The position numbers and the translations under genes are program-made. This document shows positions 47,150-57,690 of a stretch of DNA of 64,000 nt, in pieces. Source of the stretch: Lithobates sylvaticus (Eukaryota > Chordata > Amphibia > Anura > Ranidae); NCBI GenBank assembly GCA_028564925.1, contig CM053029.1, positions 289,581,057 through 289,645,056 on the forward strand. The letters run 5' to 3'. Every line of letters starts with the position of its first letter. Positions within the stretch are counted from its first letter, which is position 1. Under the pieces are notes generated by a model, which was not told the origin of the DNA, ran no database searches, and was given only the letters and a program-made list of their open reading frames with translations.

Positions 47150-47440
47150 GATCATAAATTTTGAAAATATGAGGAGATCAACAAACCAAAATCGCCTTCT
47201 CATCCCCAAAGCCCGCTACAAATCGAAGGGAGAACGAAGATTCGCAGTACAGGGACCCCGGCTATGGAATGCTCTACCAAACAACATCCGCATGGAAGAA
47301 AACCATCAGGCCTTCAGGAAAAAACTCAAGACCCACCTCTTCTAATACATGGCATCCCAACATGAGCAGTCAAGCGCCTCGAGGCGATTCAGTTCGCAGT
47401 TGCAGCGCTATACAAATCATTCATTCATTCATTCATTCAT
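47150..47440 (+). mobile_element. 3' end of an L2/Rex1-like LINE
   Basis: Translates to RLWNALPNNIRMEENHQAF followed by KKLKTHLF and a stop, the conserved C-terminal tail of CR1/L2/Rex1-group ORF2 proteins. After it come GCGCTATACAAAT and an (ATTC)n tail at 47418-47440. Only the last ~65 codons are present, consistent with 5' truncation on insertion into the hAT. Confidence 0.75.
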
Positions 47441-47670
47441 CGTCAAAAAAAGGACGTGGCCCCGGTCGTGGTGCTGCTGGTGGAGCTCCTGTTGCAGGGA
47501 GAGGATGTGGTCGATCTGTGCCAGCTACACGCACTAGTGAAACACCTTCCTCAGGTGCGAGTAGGCGACAGAGCCTGCAGCGGTATTTTGGCGCACCTAA
47601 TGAGGCTGTACGAATGTTGAGGCCAGGACAAGTACAGGCGATAGTAGATTATACATACGGTAGCACATAG
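47440..47670 (+). pseudogene. N-terminal remnant of a hAT family-1 protein
   Basis: A Gly/Arg-rich stretch (GRGPGRGAAGG) is followed by SLQRYFGAPNEAVRMLRPGQ and VQAIVDYTYGS, then a stop. The position just inside a hAT and the RG-rich start parallel the beginning of the transposase gene at 52518. The BED finger and catalytic domain are absent. Confidence 0.5.
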
Positions 47671-48019
47671 TAACAGGGCTCCTCACGGGGTCGCTTGGCT
47701 AGACTTCAACCTCGGATGATGTGGCTTAAACCTGGAGTCACCGCGCATCGTCTTTGGAGAGTTTTGAAATCCCCTTGTCCTACGTACTGAGCAAGCGCAG
47801 TACAGGGCGGACACTATGCGACGGGGGACAGAATTTGACACATCACCACTAGCCTTACCCAGCCATTGTTGTATTTTTGAACCAGTGTTGGCTACCTCGT
47901 CCTCCTCCACCACCGCTTCCACCTACACCGCCACATCCACCGCCAACTCAACCTCCTACTCCATATGGACCTCGTCCTCCTAGGTCAAGAATATAATTTT
48001 TTTATTTTACCACTATCTT

Positions 48020-48165
48020 ATACATTAAATTGAATATTTTTTTCCAGAAAGTGCGTATTCTGGGGCATTCCCACCATATGTGCAGCATCGTGCCGTTGAG
48101 TTTCTGAGGTTCTTAATGACTTCCTGTACCTCTTCTGCTGAGAAGGGGGCCTCCAGCATATTATT
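48020..48165 (-). mobile_element. Short L1 ORF2 fragments inside the hAT
   Basis: CATTCCCACCATATGTG is the antisense of the HIWWECP motif of L1 ORF2, as at 27770-27790. The next 60 bp resemble the antisense of the region before the RT palm (CTTCTGCTGAGAAGGGGGCC). Two non-adjacent pieces are joined. Confidence 0.45.
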
Positions 48166-48410
48166 TTAATTTTTTATTTTTTTTTATGTTATTTTAAGTT
48201 ATTTCCCTATCCACATTTGTTTGCAGAACACTTGCCATGCAACAACATTTTGTTGCCATTTGCAGCCCTCTAGCCCTTTCCATGACTTTTTACAGCCATT
48301 TTAGTCTTGAAAAGTTCGGGTCCCCATTGACTTCAATGGGGTTCAGAGTTCGGGGTCAACTTTGGTCCCAAACCCGAACATCCAGGTGTCCGCTCAACTC
48401 TAATCATAAA

Positions 48411-48707
48411 GTGTATGATGTACCTTTTTCCAAAACTCAATATTTAATTTTGTAAATGGGCGTCTGCTAAACATAATCATATGTTGGATGATGTCCCTAA
48501 TAACTTCTGTTCACATGCTACTCATTCCCTCCTGCAGTTCCATTATGCAGCCCTGCGTGCTTAAGAGAAGATGTAGTTCCTACATATATTGTACTTCTGC
48601 TAAAGCTGCTGTGTGATTTACAAGCCCAACTTAACACCCTCTACTCAGTGACCCTCCCTTTCCGCCCTTCCCTACATCTGATTATAAAAATTGTAATGCA
48701 TACATTA
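48411..48707. other. Anonymous spacer
   Basis: No gene or repeat boundary recognised between the hAT duplication and the next MITE. Confidence 0.4.
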
Positions 48708-49135
48708 CTTAAGGCTACTTTCACACTGGGGCTTTGGGGGTGTCTGCGGTAAAGCGCTGCTATTTTTAGTGGAACTTTACCATAATTTTTGTGGCCCTTT
48801 TCGCCCGCTAGCGGGGGGCGATTTTAACCCCCGCTGATGGCCGAAAAAGGGTTGCATCGGCGCTTTGCCAGCACTTCAGCGGCACTGCCCATTGATTTCA
48901 ATGGGCAGGGGTGCTATAGAATACACTGCTGTATACACCGCTCCTACAGTGCCTCAAAGATGTGGCTTGTAGGACTTTTTTTTAGCATCCTCTCAGATCA
49001 CCTCTCCAGTGTGAAATTACTCAGTATTTCACACTGGAGTGAGAGGAGAGGAGCTTTACAGGAGCTTTACAGGTGCTATGCAGGAGCTATTTTTAGCGAT
49101 ATAGCACCTGTAAAGCGAATCAGTGTGAAAATAGC
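48708..49135 (+). mobile_element. MITE with inverted AGGCTACTTTCACACTG ends
   Basis: AAGGCTACTTTCACACTGGG at the left mirrors CAGTGTGAAAATAGCTTT at the right. A TTGATTTCAATGGGCAG block and a second internal palindrome (TTTCACACTGG / CCAGTGTGAAA, about 49005-49040) are present. It shares its order of blocks with 7500-7746 in reverse. The target duplication is not clear. Non-autonomous, no coding. Confidence 0.65.
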
Positions 49136-49484
49136 TTTGAAATCGTAGCTATGAAAGACTCCACCCACACAGCTACATCATTTATTCACAGAAATCTGTG
49201 AACAAATGAACTACAAATCCTGTCTTCCACTACAGCAGACAGACTTGTTGTTCTCAATAGAATACAAGTGCAGTAATCAGCACACTCATAGTCTATTGAC
49301 ACTTCCACCAGCTCTCCAAATGAAAGCCCCTACGAGAATGTGAGCAGAGAGCTGGATGACGTGTTTTCAGAAGCCTGACATTGCACCTGCTAACCAATGC
49401 TTTGCAGGCTCATGTGAAAAAATAAATAAACTCACGTTTTCCCGTAAAAACATACATTTTTTATTTTCCAAAGGTGAACTTAGT
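49136..49484. other. Anonymous spacer
   Basis: No gene or recognised element; ends at the L1 3' end. Confidence 0.4.
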
Positions 49485-51600
49485 TTTTCTGTTTCAATAT
49501 ATTTTTATTGAAGATTTCCATGAAAAAGTTAAAGACCATAACAGACACAATGGTGTTGGCCAATTAAAGCAACATACAGTATTCTGCTACATAGGCGGAA
49601 TGTGCTAAAAACAGACAAAGGAGAACGACAATAGTAGCATGCAGTAGCAAATATGCATAGGCCAAATCTTAGGGAAAGGGTAGCAAAAACATTGCATTTA
49701 ATTAAGAAAAAAGTTTATAAATTGCAAGTATTCTTCAGTTGCGGGAAAAAAGTCCCAAGCAGAAATTACCATGTGCCTATTAAGGCACAAAACAAAAGTT
49801 ATATATATATTGGAGAAGGGTTGTACCCTTTGCTGTCTGTGTCCTTATTGGGAAGAGTCACTGCTCCATTTATATTTGTGAATACAGGAAATATGTAGAA
49901 ACATGTGGGGGAATATGTGGGGGAAGAATCTGGGTACTCGCCTCCACCAGCGAAACATTCATAACTCCTTTATACGCCCTGACTGACCAGTCCCTCCAGT
50001 CTACCTCATCAATACATCCCTCATCAATCAATCCATCCATCAATTCCATCCCAAATCTTTTTCCAAAGCCAACACATGGGCTAATTTACAGTATTAAAAA
50101 CATATTTGTACTTGATATCTGTTTTAAAAGTAGTGGCATTGTAATATCATTAGTGAGACATTACACAAATCTGAGACTGGTTTCCATGTTAAGTTTCACA
50201 ATTGCAAGGAGTGTAGGACAAAGAAACGCTCACTGTAGTCTAGAAGAGATCCACATCAAGAGATCGATGGGATGATGTCATCTATGACCTATAATCAATA
50301 ATCTAGGCAAAATAATACACAAATTCTAGGTAAGAGAAACATCTTGATTGCAGCTATATTACCAGAATAGATAATCCATGGACACATCCCTCAATAGTTT
50401 TGGGAACAAAGTCAAATAAGAATAAAGAGATGCTGCAGTAGAGGTCAAGATAAACTATAGTGTTGTTTTAGGCTTTGTAGGGCATCCTCATTCAGATTAA
50501 TATTGAGAGCTTCTGTTTTTGCCCAATTGTTCTCTATACCTGATACATTCTGGAAGCGAGCTAAGAGATTCATGAGCGATGGGTGGGAAGTGTAAGAAAA
50601 AGAAGAAAGTTGTCAACAAACAACATGCATTAATGCTGTTTCTCTCCACTCTCCACTCCAAGGATATCTGGATGTGACCAGATAGATGTGACTAGGGCTT
50701 CCATTGCAATGATAAAAAGAATTGGAGAGAGGGGGGCAGCCCTGTCAGGTGATGGGCACGGGGTCAGAGGCATAGCCCGTCACCCGTATTTGAGTGTTTT
50801 CTCTACAGAATCTGAGGGAATGAAAGGAATTTATGACTGAACTGCCATCTGGACACTGGTGCGCAGTCTTGTTGAAACAGAAAAGAGGCCATCTCCAAAC
50901 TGTTCCCACAAAGTTGGGAGCCTGCAATTGTCCAAAATGTCTTGGCATGCTGACGCATTAAGAGTTCCCTTCACTGGAACTAAGGGGCCAAGCCCAACCC
51001 CTGAAAAACAACCCTACACCATAATCCCCCTTCCACCAAATGATTTGGACGAGTACACAAAGCAAGGTCCATAAAGTCATGGATGAATGAATTGGGGTGG
51101 AGGAACTTGACTGGCCTGCACAGAGTCCTGATCTCAACCTGATAGAACACCTTGGGGATAAATTAGTGCGGAGACTGGGTGACTCCCAGGCCTTCTCGTC
51201 CAACATCAGTGCCTGACCTCACAAATGCGCTTCTGGAAGAATGGTCAAACATTCCCATAGACACACTCTTAAACATTGCCAGAAGAGTTGAAGCTGTTAA
51301 AGCTGCAAAGGGTGGGCCAACTCAACATTGAACCCTACGGACTAAGACTGGGATGCTATTAAAGTTCATGTGCGTGTAAAGGCAAGCATCACAATACTTT
51401 TGACAATATAGTGTATGTTGTAATCACCACCCAAAAATATGGATCCACCAAAATGGAAAGGGTTCAAAATAGGGTCTGAAGGAAAGACAGTTGGTCCACA
51501 GTAGGAGCATAAAATGAGACAAAAGATACCTAAACTCCACCAATTTCCCCCGCCACCAGGAGATATCATCCATTAGGATCTTTGATTATATTGAGTGGGG
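49485..51600 (-). mobile_element. Decayed L1 interrupted by a Tc1 fragment
   Basis: The 3'UTR-like start at 49485 (TTCAATATATTTTTATTGAAG) is followed by degraded ORF2. At 50745-50380 the minus strand reads CPLSPILFIIAMEALVTSIW and LLFLT, the RT palm. At 51569-51420 it reads FHFGGSIFLGGDYN, the endonuclease GGDxN motif. About 1 kb of ORF2 that should lie between these is absent; a Tc1-like fragment sits there instead. Many stops and frameshifts point to an old insertion. Confidence 0.75.
50746..51414 (+). mobile_element. Rearranged Tc1/mariner fragment
   Basis: The right part (about 51050-51414) reads on the plus strand as a Tc1 transposase C-terminus (VEELDWPAQSPDLN, then the glycine-rich AAKGGP region), ending at CAATATAGTG, the Tc1-type terminus. 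The left part (50815-51045) is transposase sequence on the opposite strand (GCFSGVGLGPLVPVKGTLNA, WEQFGDG). The two halves, which should be collinear, are inverted relative to each other. The left terminal repeat is lost. The D of the PDLN motif is visible; the earlier DDE residues are not. Confidence 0.8.
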
Positions 51601-51845
51601 AGAAGGAGAGGAATTCCATTAGCCGAATTCCGAACATTATGGGCTGTTCGCACCAAATTCGAGTGGCGCGTCACGGCCCATAATTCACTGCGGCATCGCA
51701 GTGCATTGCTGGCTGCTGATTGGCCAAGCATGCACTATGACCCGCATGCTTTGGCTGATCACAGCGCAGAAAAAACGGAGAGCCATGATTGGCCAAAGCC
51801 AGGGTGGCTTTGGCTAATTATGTCTCAGGGGGTTTAGTACACGCC

Positions 51846-51857
51846 CAACAATATATA
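51846..51857 (+). promoter_or_regulatory. TATA box of hAT family 2
   Basis: AATATATAAGGCCGCCTGCG at about 51847 is conserved as the reverse complement (GCAGCCTTATATAG) near 61112 in the second family-2 copy. That conservation supports a promoter role for the transposase transcript. The gene's first ATG is 670 bp further on. Confidence 0.5.
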
Positions 51858-52069
51858 AGGCCGCCTGCGTGGATGCCTTGTGTAGTGTGTTGCGACGGTG
51901 GTTAAAGACAGAGAGAGAGAGACAGTGTCATTTAATTTGAGTTAGATAGAGTAGGCAGACAATGTCAGTTAGCTTCAGTTACAGTGTGTAGAGGATATAT
52001 ATGCATCCCAGGTGTGTTGTATATATAGTTATACACTGTAGATCCGTTCCTGTTATTCTCTTCATAATA

Positions 52070-52380
52070 TACTGACAGGGATTCAGGGAGCTGCAGTATT
52101 TTCACTTAGTGTACTGTGTCCTTTGCACAATGTGCACCTTAAGCTTTACCTGAATACAATTGCCGGTGTTCTTATACAAATACAGGCAGGGAGCTGCAGT
52201 ATTTTGTTTTAGTGTCCTTTGCACAGTGTGCACCTAAAGCTTTACCTGGATACAATTGCCGGTGTTCTCATACAAATACAGGCAGGGAGCTGCAGTATTT
52301 TGTTTTAGTGTCCTTTGTACAGTGTGCACCTAAAGCTTTACCTGAATACAATTGCCGTTGTTCTCATACTAATAATACTA
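52070..52380 (+). repeat. Three ~105-bp tandem repeats in the hAT 5' region
   Basis: ACAGGCAGGGAGCTGCAGTA, TTTAGTGTCCTTTGCACAG, TGTGCACCTAAAGCTTTACC and TACAATTGCCGGTGTTCT recur at about 52085, 52188 and 52281. They lie between promoter and coding region. Confidence 0.85.
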
Positions 52381-52419
52381 CAGGCAGGCAGTTGATTCTG
52401 CTAGCTGCAGTATAATCAG

Positions 52420-52421
<2 letters not shown>

Positions 52422-52473
<52 letters not shown>
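52422..52473 (+). repeat. (AT)n microsatellite
   Basis: About 25 uninterrupted AT dinucleotides just before the hAT reading frame. Prone to length change. Confidence 0.97.
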
Positions 52474-52474
<1 letters not shown>

Positions 52475-52517
52475 GTCCCAGCTTTGTGCAGCTACATCTC
52501 CCTGCAGGCCAATTAGT

Positions 52518-55500
52518 ATGTCTGGAAGGCCAACAAGGAGAGGCAGACAGTCACGAGCCAATAAAAGAGGGCAAGCAGGCTCTGTGTCTAGAGGCAACAG
52601 TGCTGGTCGTGGACACGGGGCATCCTCATCAGCACGTGGCCGTGAGACATGCTTGTCCTTTTTTTCGGCAGCTGGCCATGATGAGCTGCAACATGCCGAA
52701 TACATGGTAGAGTGGATGACCAAGCCGTCCTCATCCTCCTCATCCTCTCTCACCCAGGGTCAGGGTACTTTGTCTGGAAAAGCAGCTGCCACCGCGGCCT
52801 CTTCCGTCGGCTCAATGGCATCAGTCACTCCTTCCCTAGCCCCACCATGTCCTCCTGTTTGACCACAGTGTTGGGTACATGCTCCAGGAGGATGCCCAGC
52901 GTTTTGAAGGCTCTGATGATGGTACCCAGCTAGAGGAAGGCAGTAACCTGAGCCCAGAGAGAGGGGGTGCCCAAGAAGGACAGCAATCTGGCATTCATGT
53001 TCCCCCAGCTGTAGCATACTGCCAGGTTTGCTCCAGTGATGCACCCACGTCGGTGCCTGATAGGAGAGAGGAGGCACATCTCCAACAAGGCAGGATGCCC
53101 ACCAGGCACCAGCTTAAGGGCAGCACACCGACTGCATCACACCGCACAGCTCCGCATGTGCAGGGCACTGCTGTCTGTGTGCGTTACTCCAAAAGTTATT
53201 TGGTGTGGGCCTTTTTTGAGACGAGTGCATCAGATCGCACCACTGCTATTTGCAACATATGTCTCAAGCGTATCTTGCGTGGCCAAAACATCACCCGCTT
53301 TGGGCACCACATGCTTGACCAGACATATGTCGACCTGCCATGCAGTTCCTTGGCAAGCATACCTAAAAGACCCACACCAAAGAACAAAGCAGACCTCTCC
53401 TTGCTCCTCATCAGCTGGGATCTCCAACCCCACTATACCTTCAGTCCTCTCTGAAACCTGCACTGAGAGGAATGAAGGTGTAGAATTAGGTGTGTCACAG
53501 CCAAGTATTTGCGGGCAATCTGCTGTCGGTACACTGACTTCAGATTGTACAATGCAAATTTCCCTGCCCCAACTGCTGCACCACCGAAAGTTCACTCCCA
53601 GCCATCCACATTCCCAGCGGTTGAATGCTATTTTGGCTAAATTGCTAGCACTTCAACTGCTGCCTTTTCAGTTGGTAGACTCTGCCCCCTTCTGTGAGTT
53701 TGTGGAATGTGCGGTTCCTCAGTAGCAGGTTCCCAAACGCCACTTTTTTTCATGGAAGGCGATTCCGGCTTTCTACCGCCATGTGGAAGGCAATGTCCAT
53801 GCCTCGCTGGACAGGGCGGTCAGCAGTAAGGTGCATATTACCGCTGACTCATGGTCCAGCAGGCATGGACAGGGACTTTACCTATATTTCACGGCGCATT
53901 GGGTGACTCTGCTGGCAGCTGGGAAGGATGCAGGACAAGGTGCAGTAGTGTTGGAGGTTGTTCCACCACCACGCCTCCAAAATGCTACTACTGGTGATTC
54001 TGACACACCTCTCTCCTCCCCTCCTCTTCTTCTTCCTCCATGACCTCTTCCTGTGCTTTGTCCTCGGAACCAGCGGTGCTCCATAGGCATTTGAGGGGCT
54101 ACGCAAGTAAGCAGGCAAAAAGATGCCATGCAGTGCTTGCGCTGGTGTGCTTGGGGGACAGGAGCCACACTGGGGCAGAGATTCTGTCAGCTCTGCAGGG
54201 GCAGGCTGAGAGGTGGTTGACACCACACCAGCTTAAGCCAGGAATGGTGGTTTGCGACAATGGCATCAACCTCCTCTCCGCCCTCCGACAGGGACAACTG
54301 ACCCATCTGCCCTGTTTGGCTCACGTCCTTAACTTGGTGGTGCAGCGGTTCTTGGGCAGGTGCCCGGGCTTACAGGATGTCCTGAGGAAGGCCAGGAAAG
54401 TCTGTGTGCATTTCTGCCGGTCATATAATGCCAGTGCTCGGCTGGCTGACCTCCAAAAGGAATTTAACCTGCCCAAGAACCGCCTAATCTGTGACATGCC
54501 CACCAGGTGGAACTTAACGTTGGCCATGCTGCAGCGGCTGCACAAGCAGCAGAGGACCATCAATGAGTACCTGTGCGACTATGGCACCAGAACAAATTCA
54601 GGGGAGCTTGTTTTTTTTCCCCACGCCAGTTGGCCATGTTCAGGGATGCATGCACTGTCCTGTCACCATTTGCCGAGGCCACGAGGATGGTGAGCAGTGA
54701 CAGTGCATGCATCAGTGACACTGCCCCTCTTGTCCACCTGTTGGAGCATACACTGCGTGGGATAATGGACAGGGCACTTGAGGCAGAACAGAGGCAGGAA
54801 GAGGAGGACTTCCTTACCTCTCAAAGCCCCCTTTATCCACAGTGTTCGTGCTGGCCCGCCGAACACACAGGAAGAGGAGGAGGAGAAGGATTGTGTCAGC
54901 ATGGAGGTGGAGCCTAGCACTCAGCATCAGCAGCAGTCTTTAAGGGATCATTTACAGTCCCAAGAAACCCATGGACTTGTATGTGGCTGGGAGGAGGTGG
55001 CTGCGGATCATGTCGTCCTTAGTGACCCAGAGGAGGTCCGGAGTCCTCTGGGTCACTAAGGACGACATGATCCGCAGCCACTTCCTCCCAGCCACATACA
55101 AGTCCATGGGTTTCTTGGGACTGTAAATGATCCCTTAAACACGCATGCCTCAGCTAGCCTACGGAAGGATCCTCGTATTCGTCGGATCAAGGAGAGGGAT
55201 CATTACTGGCTGGCAAGCCTCCTTGATCCATGTTACAAGGGTGAGGTTGCGGACCTTATCTTGCCATCGCAGAGGGAGCAGGGGATGAAACATCTTCGGG
55301 AGGCTTTGCAGAAAGGTCTGTGCAACGCATTCCCAGAGACTGGGAGGCTACAAATTCCTGGTCCTGGACAACGTGTTGCTGAGGCTTCAGTCAGTCACAG
55401 AAGGAGTGGTGGAGAAGGTGGCCGTCTGACCGATGCATTCAGACAGTTTTTTAGTCCGCAGCCCCAAGGTATGATCGTTTCCAGCAACCATCGCCAGCAT

Positions 55501-55905
55501 CTGATTTACATGGTGCAGGAATACCTAGGAGCTAGATCAGACTTGGACACCTTTCCCACTGAAAATCCTCTGGGTTACTGGGTCTTGAGGATGGATTACT
55601 GGCCAGAGCTTGCACAGTATGCAATTGAGCTACTGGCCTGTCCTGCATCCAGCGTTCATTCGGAACGCACATTCAGTGCTGCTGGAGGCTTTGTAACCGA
55701 GCACAGGGTGCGCCTGTCCACCGACTTGGTTGATCGACTGACCTTCATAAAAATGAATCAGTCTTGGATCACCACTAGCTACCAAGCACCTGATGCTGAT
55801 GTAACCAAATATTTTTTTTTGAAATGTCAGATCCCTTCAAGACTGCCTATGCTGATGCTGAGTGACTATCCTGTTATGCTGAGTGACTATACTCTTCCTC
55901 CTTAA
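52518..55905 (+). pseudogene. hAT transposase (BED finger, DDE, hATC), broken
   Basis: The ATG at 52518 opens an Arg/Ser-rich start (MSGRPTRRGRQSR). A BED-type finger follows at 53190-53330 (VWAFFE, CNIC). The RNase-H-like domain begins QRLNAILAKLLA and contains ITADSW (first Asp, about 53838), VVCDNG (second Asp, about 54250), the CLAH motif (about 54320), TRWN (about 54508) and LSPFAEATRMVS (Glu, about 54660). The C-terminal dimerisation domain is at 55600-55780 (ACPASSVHSERTFSAAGG). One in-frame TAG lies at 53723-53725. Frames change near 52865, 53460, 54040 and 54600. A 201-bp hairpin at 54939 replaces part of the insertion domain. hAT transposases excise and insert DNA with 8-bp duplications; this copy cannot. 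Confidence 0.9.
54939..55139. repeat. 96-bp-arm hairpin inside the transposase gene
   Basis: The left arm, from TTTAAGGGATCATTTACAG, is repeated in reverse complement up to CTGTAAATGATCCCTTAAA. The spacer is 9 nt (GGTCCGGAG, 55035-55043). I found one mismatch (GGAGGAGGTGG versus GGAGGAAGTGG). The sequence continues as transposase after the right arm. Confidence 0.93.
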
Positions 55906-55929
55906 TGATCATGCTGATAGCTTGTTAGA

Positions 55930-57060
55930 ACATTTTTGGTTCTGGGCACCGCCACCAGTGGCTAAGGCCCAATTTTTCAGCCCCTGTTTAACAGGGGCAT
56001 GTAATTACAATTTTTGATGCAATACCTTGCAGCAGGGCTCATTCCTGCGCTCCAACTAGATTATCTGTGAGGGGTTGCAGTGTTGTGGCACCAGCACCAG
56101 TGCTTAAGGCCCAATTTTTCAGCCCCTATTTAACAGGGGCATGTAATTAAAATATTTGATGCAATACTTTGCAGCAGGGCTCATTCCTGCGCTCCAACTA
56201 GAGTTTCTGTGAGGTGTTGCAGTGTTGTGGTACCAGTGCCTAAGTCCCAATTACAATTCTTGATCTAATATTTCACAGCAGGGCCCATTCCTGCACCCAC
56301 CAAGAGTAACTGTGAGGGCTTAAGCCCCATACACACGCGCGGATTATCCGAGGACCAGGTCCGTCAGACCATGTCCGTCATACTTTGTCTGATGTTGGTT
56401 TTGCGTACACACGGTCGGACAAAGTTGACGGAAAATCCGATCATTCTGAACGTGGTGACGTTTGTTGCCTACGACGGGACTACGTAGAGGCTAGTAGCCA
56501 ATAGCTTTGGTCTTGTAATGTGATCTGAGCATGCGTAGCACTTTGTCCGGTCGGAATTCGCTACACACGATCGGATTTAGTGTGATCGGACTTTGTTGTC
56601 AAAAAATCTATCCAGCAGGAGATAGGACTTTGTCCGTCAGACAATCTGATGGAAACTGTCCGATGGTGCCTACACACGGTCTGATTTTCCGACAACATTG
56701 TAGGATAGGACAGAATCCATCGGAAAATCCTACCGTGTGTATGGGGCTTTACAGTGTTGTGGCAACAGCACCACCACGAAAGGCCCAATTTTTCTGCCCC
56801 TGTTCAACAGGTGCATGTAATTCCAATTCTTGATATACTATTTCACAGCAGGGCCCGTTCCAGCCCCCACCAAGAGTAACTGTGAGGACTTACAGTGTTG
56901 TGGCACCAGCACCACCACCAAAGGCCCCGTTTTTCTACCACTGTTCAACAATGGCATGTAATTACAATTCTTGATATAATAGTTCACAGCAGGGCGTTCC
57001 AGCGTCCACTAAGAGTAACTGTGAGGGCTTCCAGTGTTCTGGTACCATGAACACCTAAGG
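55930..57060 (+). repeat. ~145-bp tandem repeats in the hAT 3' region
   Basis: AGTGTTGTGGCACCAGCACC, AAGGCCCAATTTTTC, AACAGGGGCATGTAATTAC, TTGATxxAATAxxTxxCAGCAGGGC and CTGTGAGGGxTT recur about six times (55945, 56090, 56225, 56755, 56900, 57040), some shortened. The third/fourth junction is occupied by the Harbinger MITE. Confidence 0.85.
56323..56748 (+). mobile_element. PIF/Harbinger MITE with TTA duplication
   Basis: Perfect 15-bp terminal repeats AGCCCCATACACACG and CGTGTGTATGGGGCT are flanked by TTA at 56320-56322 and 56749-56751. The empty site is preserved in neighbouring repeat copies (GAGGACTTACAGTG near 56890), confirming a 3-bp duplication. Interior TCCGTCAGAC and GTCCGAT-like blocks are shared with the MITE at 18277. 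426 bp, no coding. Confidence 0.93.
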
Positions 57061-57488
57061 CCCAAATTTCTGCAGAGCATATAGGGCAGGCCCCTACTTT
57101 CAAACATCCAACTTACGAACGACTTCTACTTGCAAATGGAAGGAGACAACAGGAAGTGAGATGAAATCTACCCCTAGGAAGAGAAATTCTCTCCTGTAAG
57201 AGTTGATATGGGAAAAACGTGTCTCCTCTCCACTGATGCTTTATCACCAATCATTGTTTCACTAAAAACCCAACATTTTCAAAAAACATTTGTCATTGGG
57301 ACAGAAAGTGAGGTGAAATCTTCTGAAGAGGTGAACAGACAGCAAAACAAATGTTACAGGGGTAACATTTTCATGTTCGTGTCCCATAGACTTTAACGGT
57401 GTTTGCGTGTTTGAACAAATTTTTTTCCTGTTCGCATGTTCTGCTGTGAACCGAACCAGGGGGTATTCGGCTCATCCCTAATCTTAAG

Positions 57489-57690
57489 CAGCTGACGATG
57501 ATAATCTTTAGCATTTAGCCATACATGGCCAGATTAATATTACAACTCTACTTCTATAGAATACATTACCACATTAGAATCAATCATAATAAAACTACCA
57601 CATTGATTATACCAAAGATAAATCATTATTAACATTATAATAATCCTATACAGTATATAAAAAATATAACAATCGCTAATAAAACAGTTA
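57489..57690. other. Anonymous AT-rich spacer
   Basis: Follows the hAT right end; no gene seen. Confidence 0.35.

Larger units (their letters stand above)
46116..48402 (+). mobile_element. Complete-ended hAT element, family 1
   Basis: Ends TAGGGTTGAGCGAAC and CCGCTCAACTCTA are inverted repeats, flanked by identical ATCATAAA at 46108-46115 and 48403-48410. A TATATAAGG box lies at about 46373-46381. A 180-bp unit is repeated from 46735 to 47130. A Gly/Arg-rich frame at 47440-47670 is the remaining N-terminal part of the gene, while the DDE catalytic domain is missing. LINE fragments lie at 47150-47440 and 48020-48165. Confidence 0.93.
51620..57480 (+). mobile_element. Large hAT element (family 2) with broken transposase
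   Basis: The right end is TATTCGGCTCATCCCTA (57464-57480), matching the TAGGGATGAGCCGAA terminus of the copy at 58707. The left terminal ~130 bp is missing. Left subterminal sequence from about 51640 (GGCTGTTCGCACCAAATTCG) is homologous to the right side of that copy in reverse. Parts in order: promoter, 110-bp repeats, (AT)n, transposase gene (52518-55905), ~145-bp repeats and the right end. A Harbinger MITE sits in the 3' repeats. Confidence 0.88.

Noticed and set aside
47680-47940. Possible structural RNA in the hAT interior
   Set aside because: No tRNA or 5S promoter boxes or cloverleaf could be placed; likely degraded hAT coding sequence.
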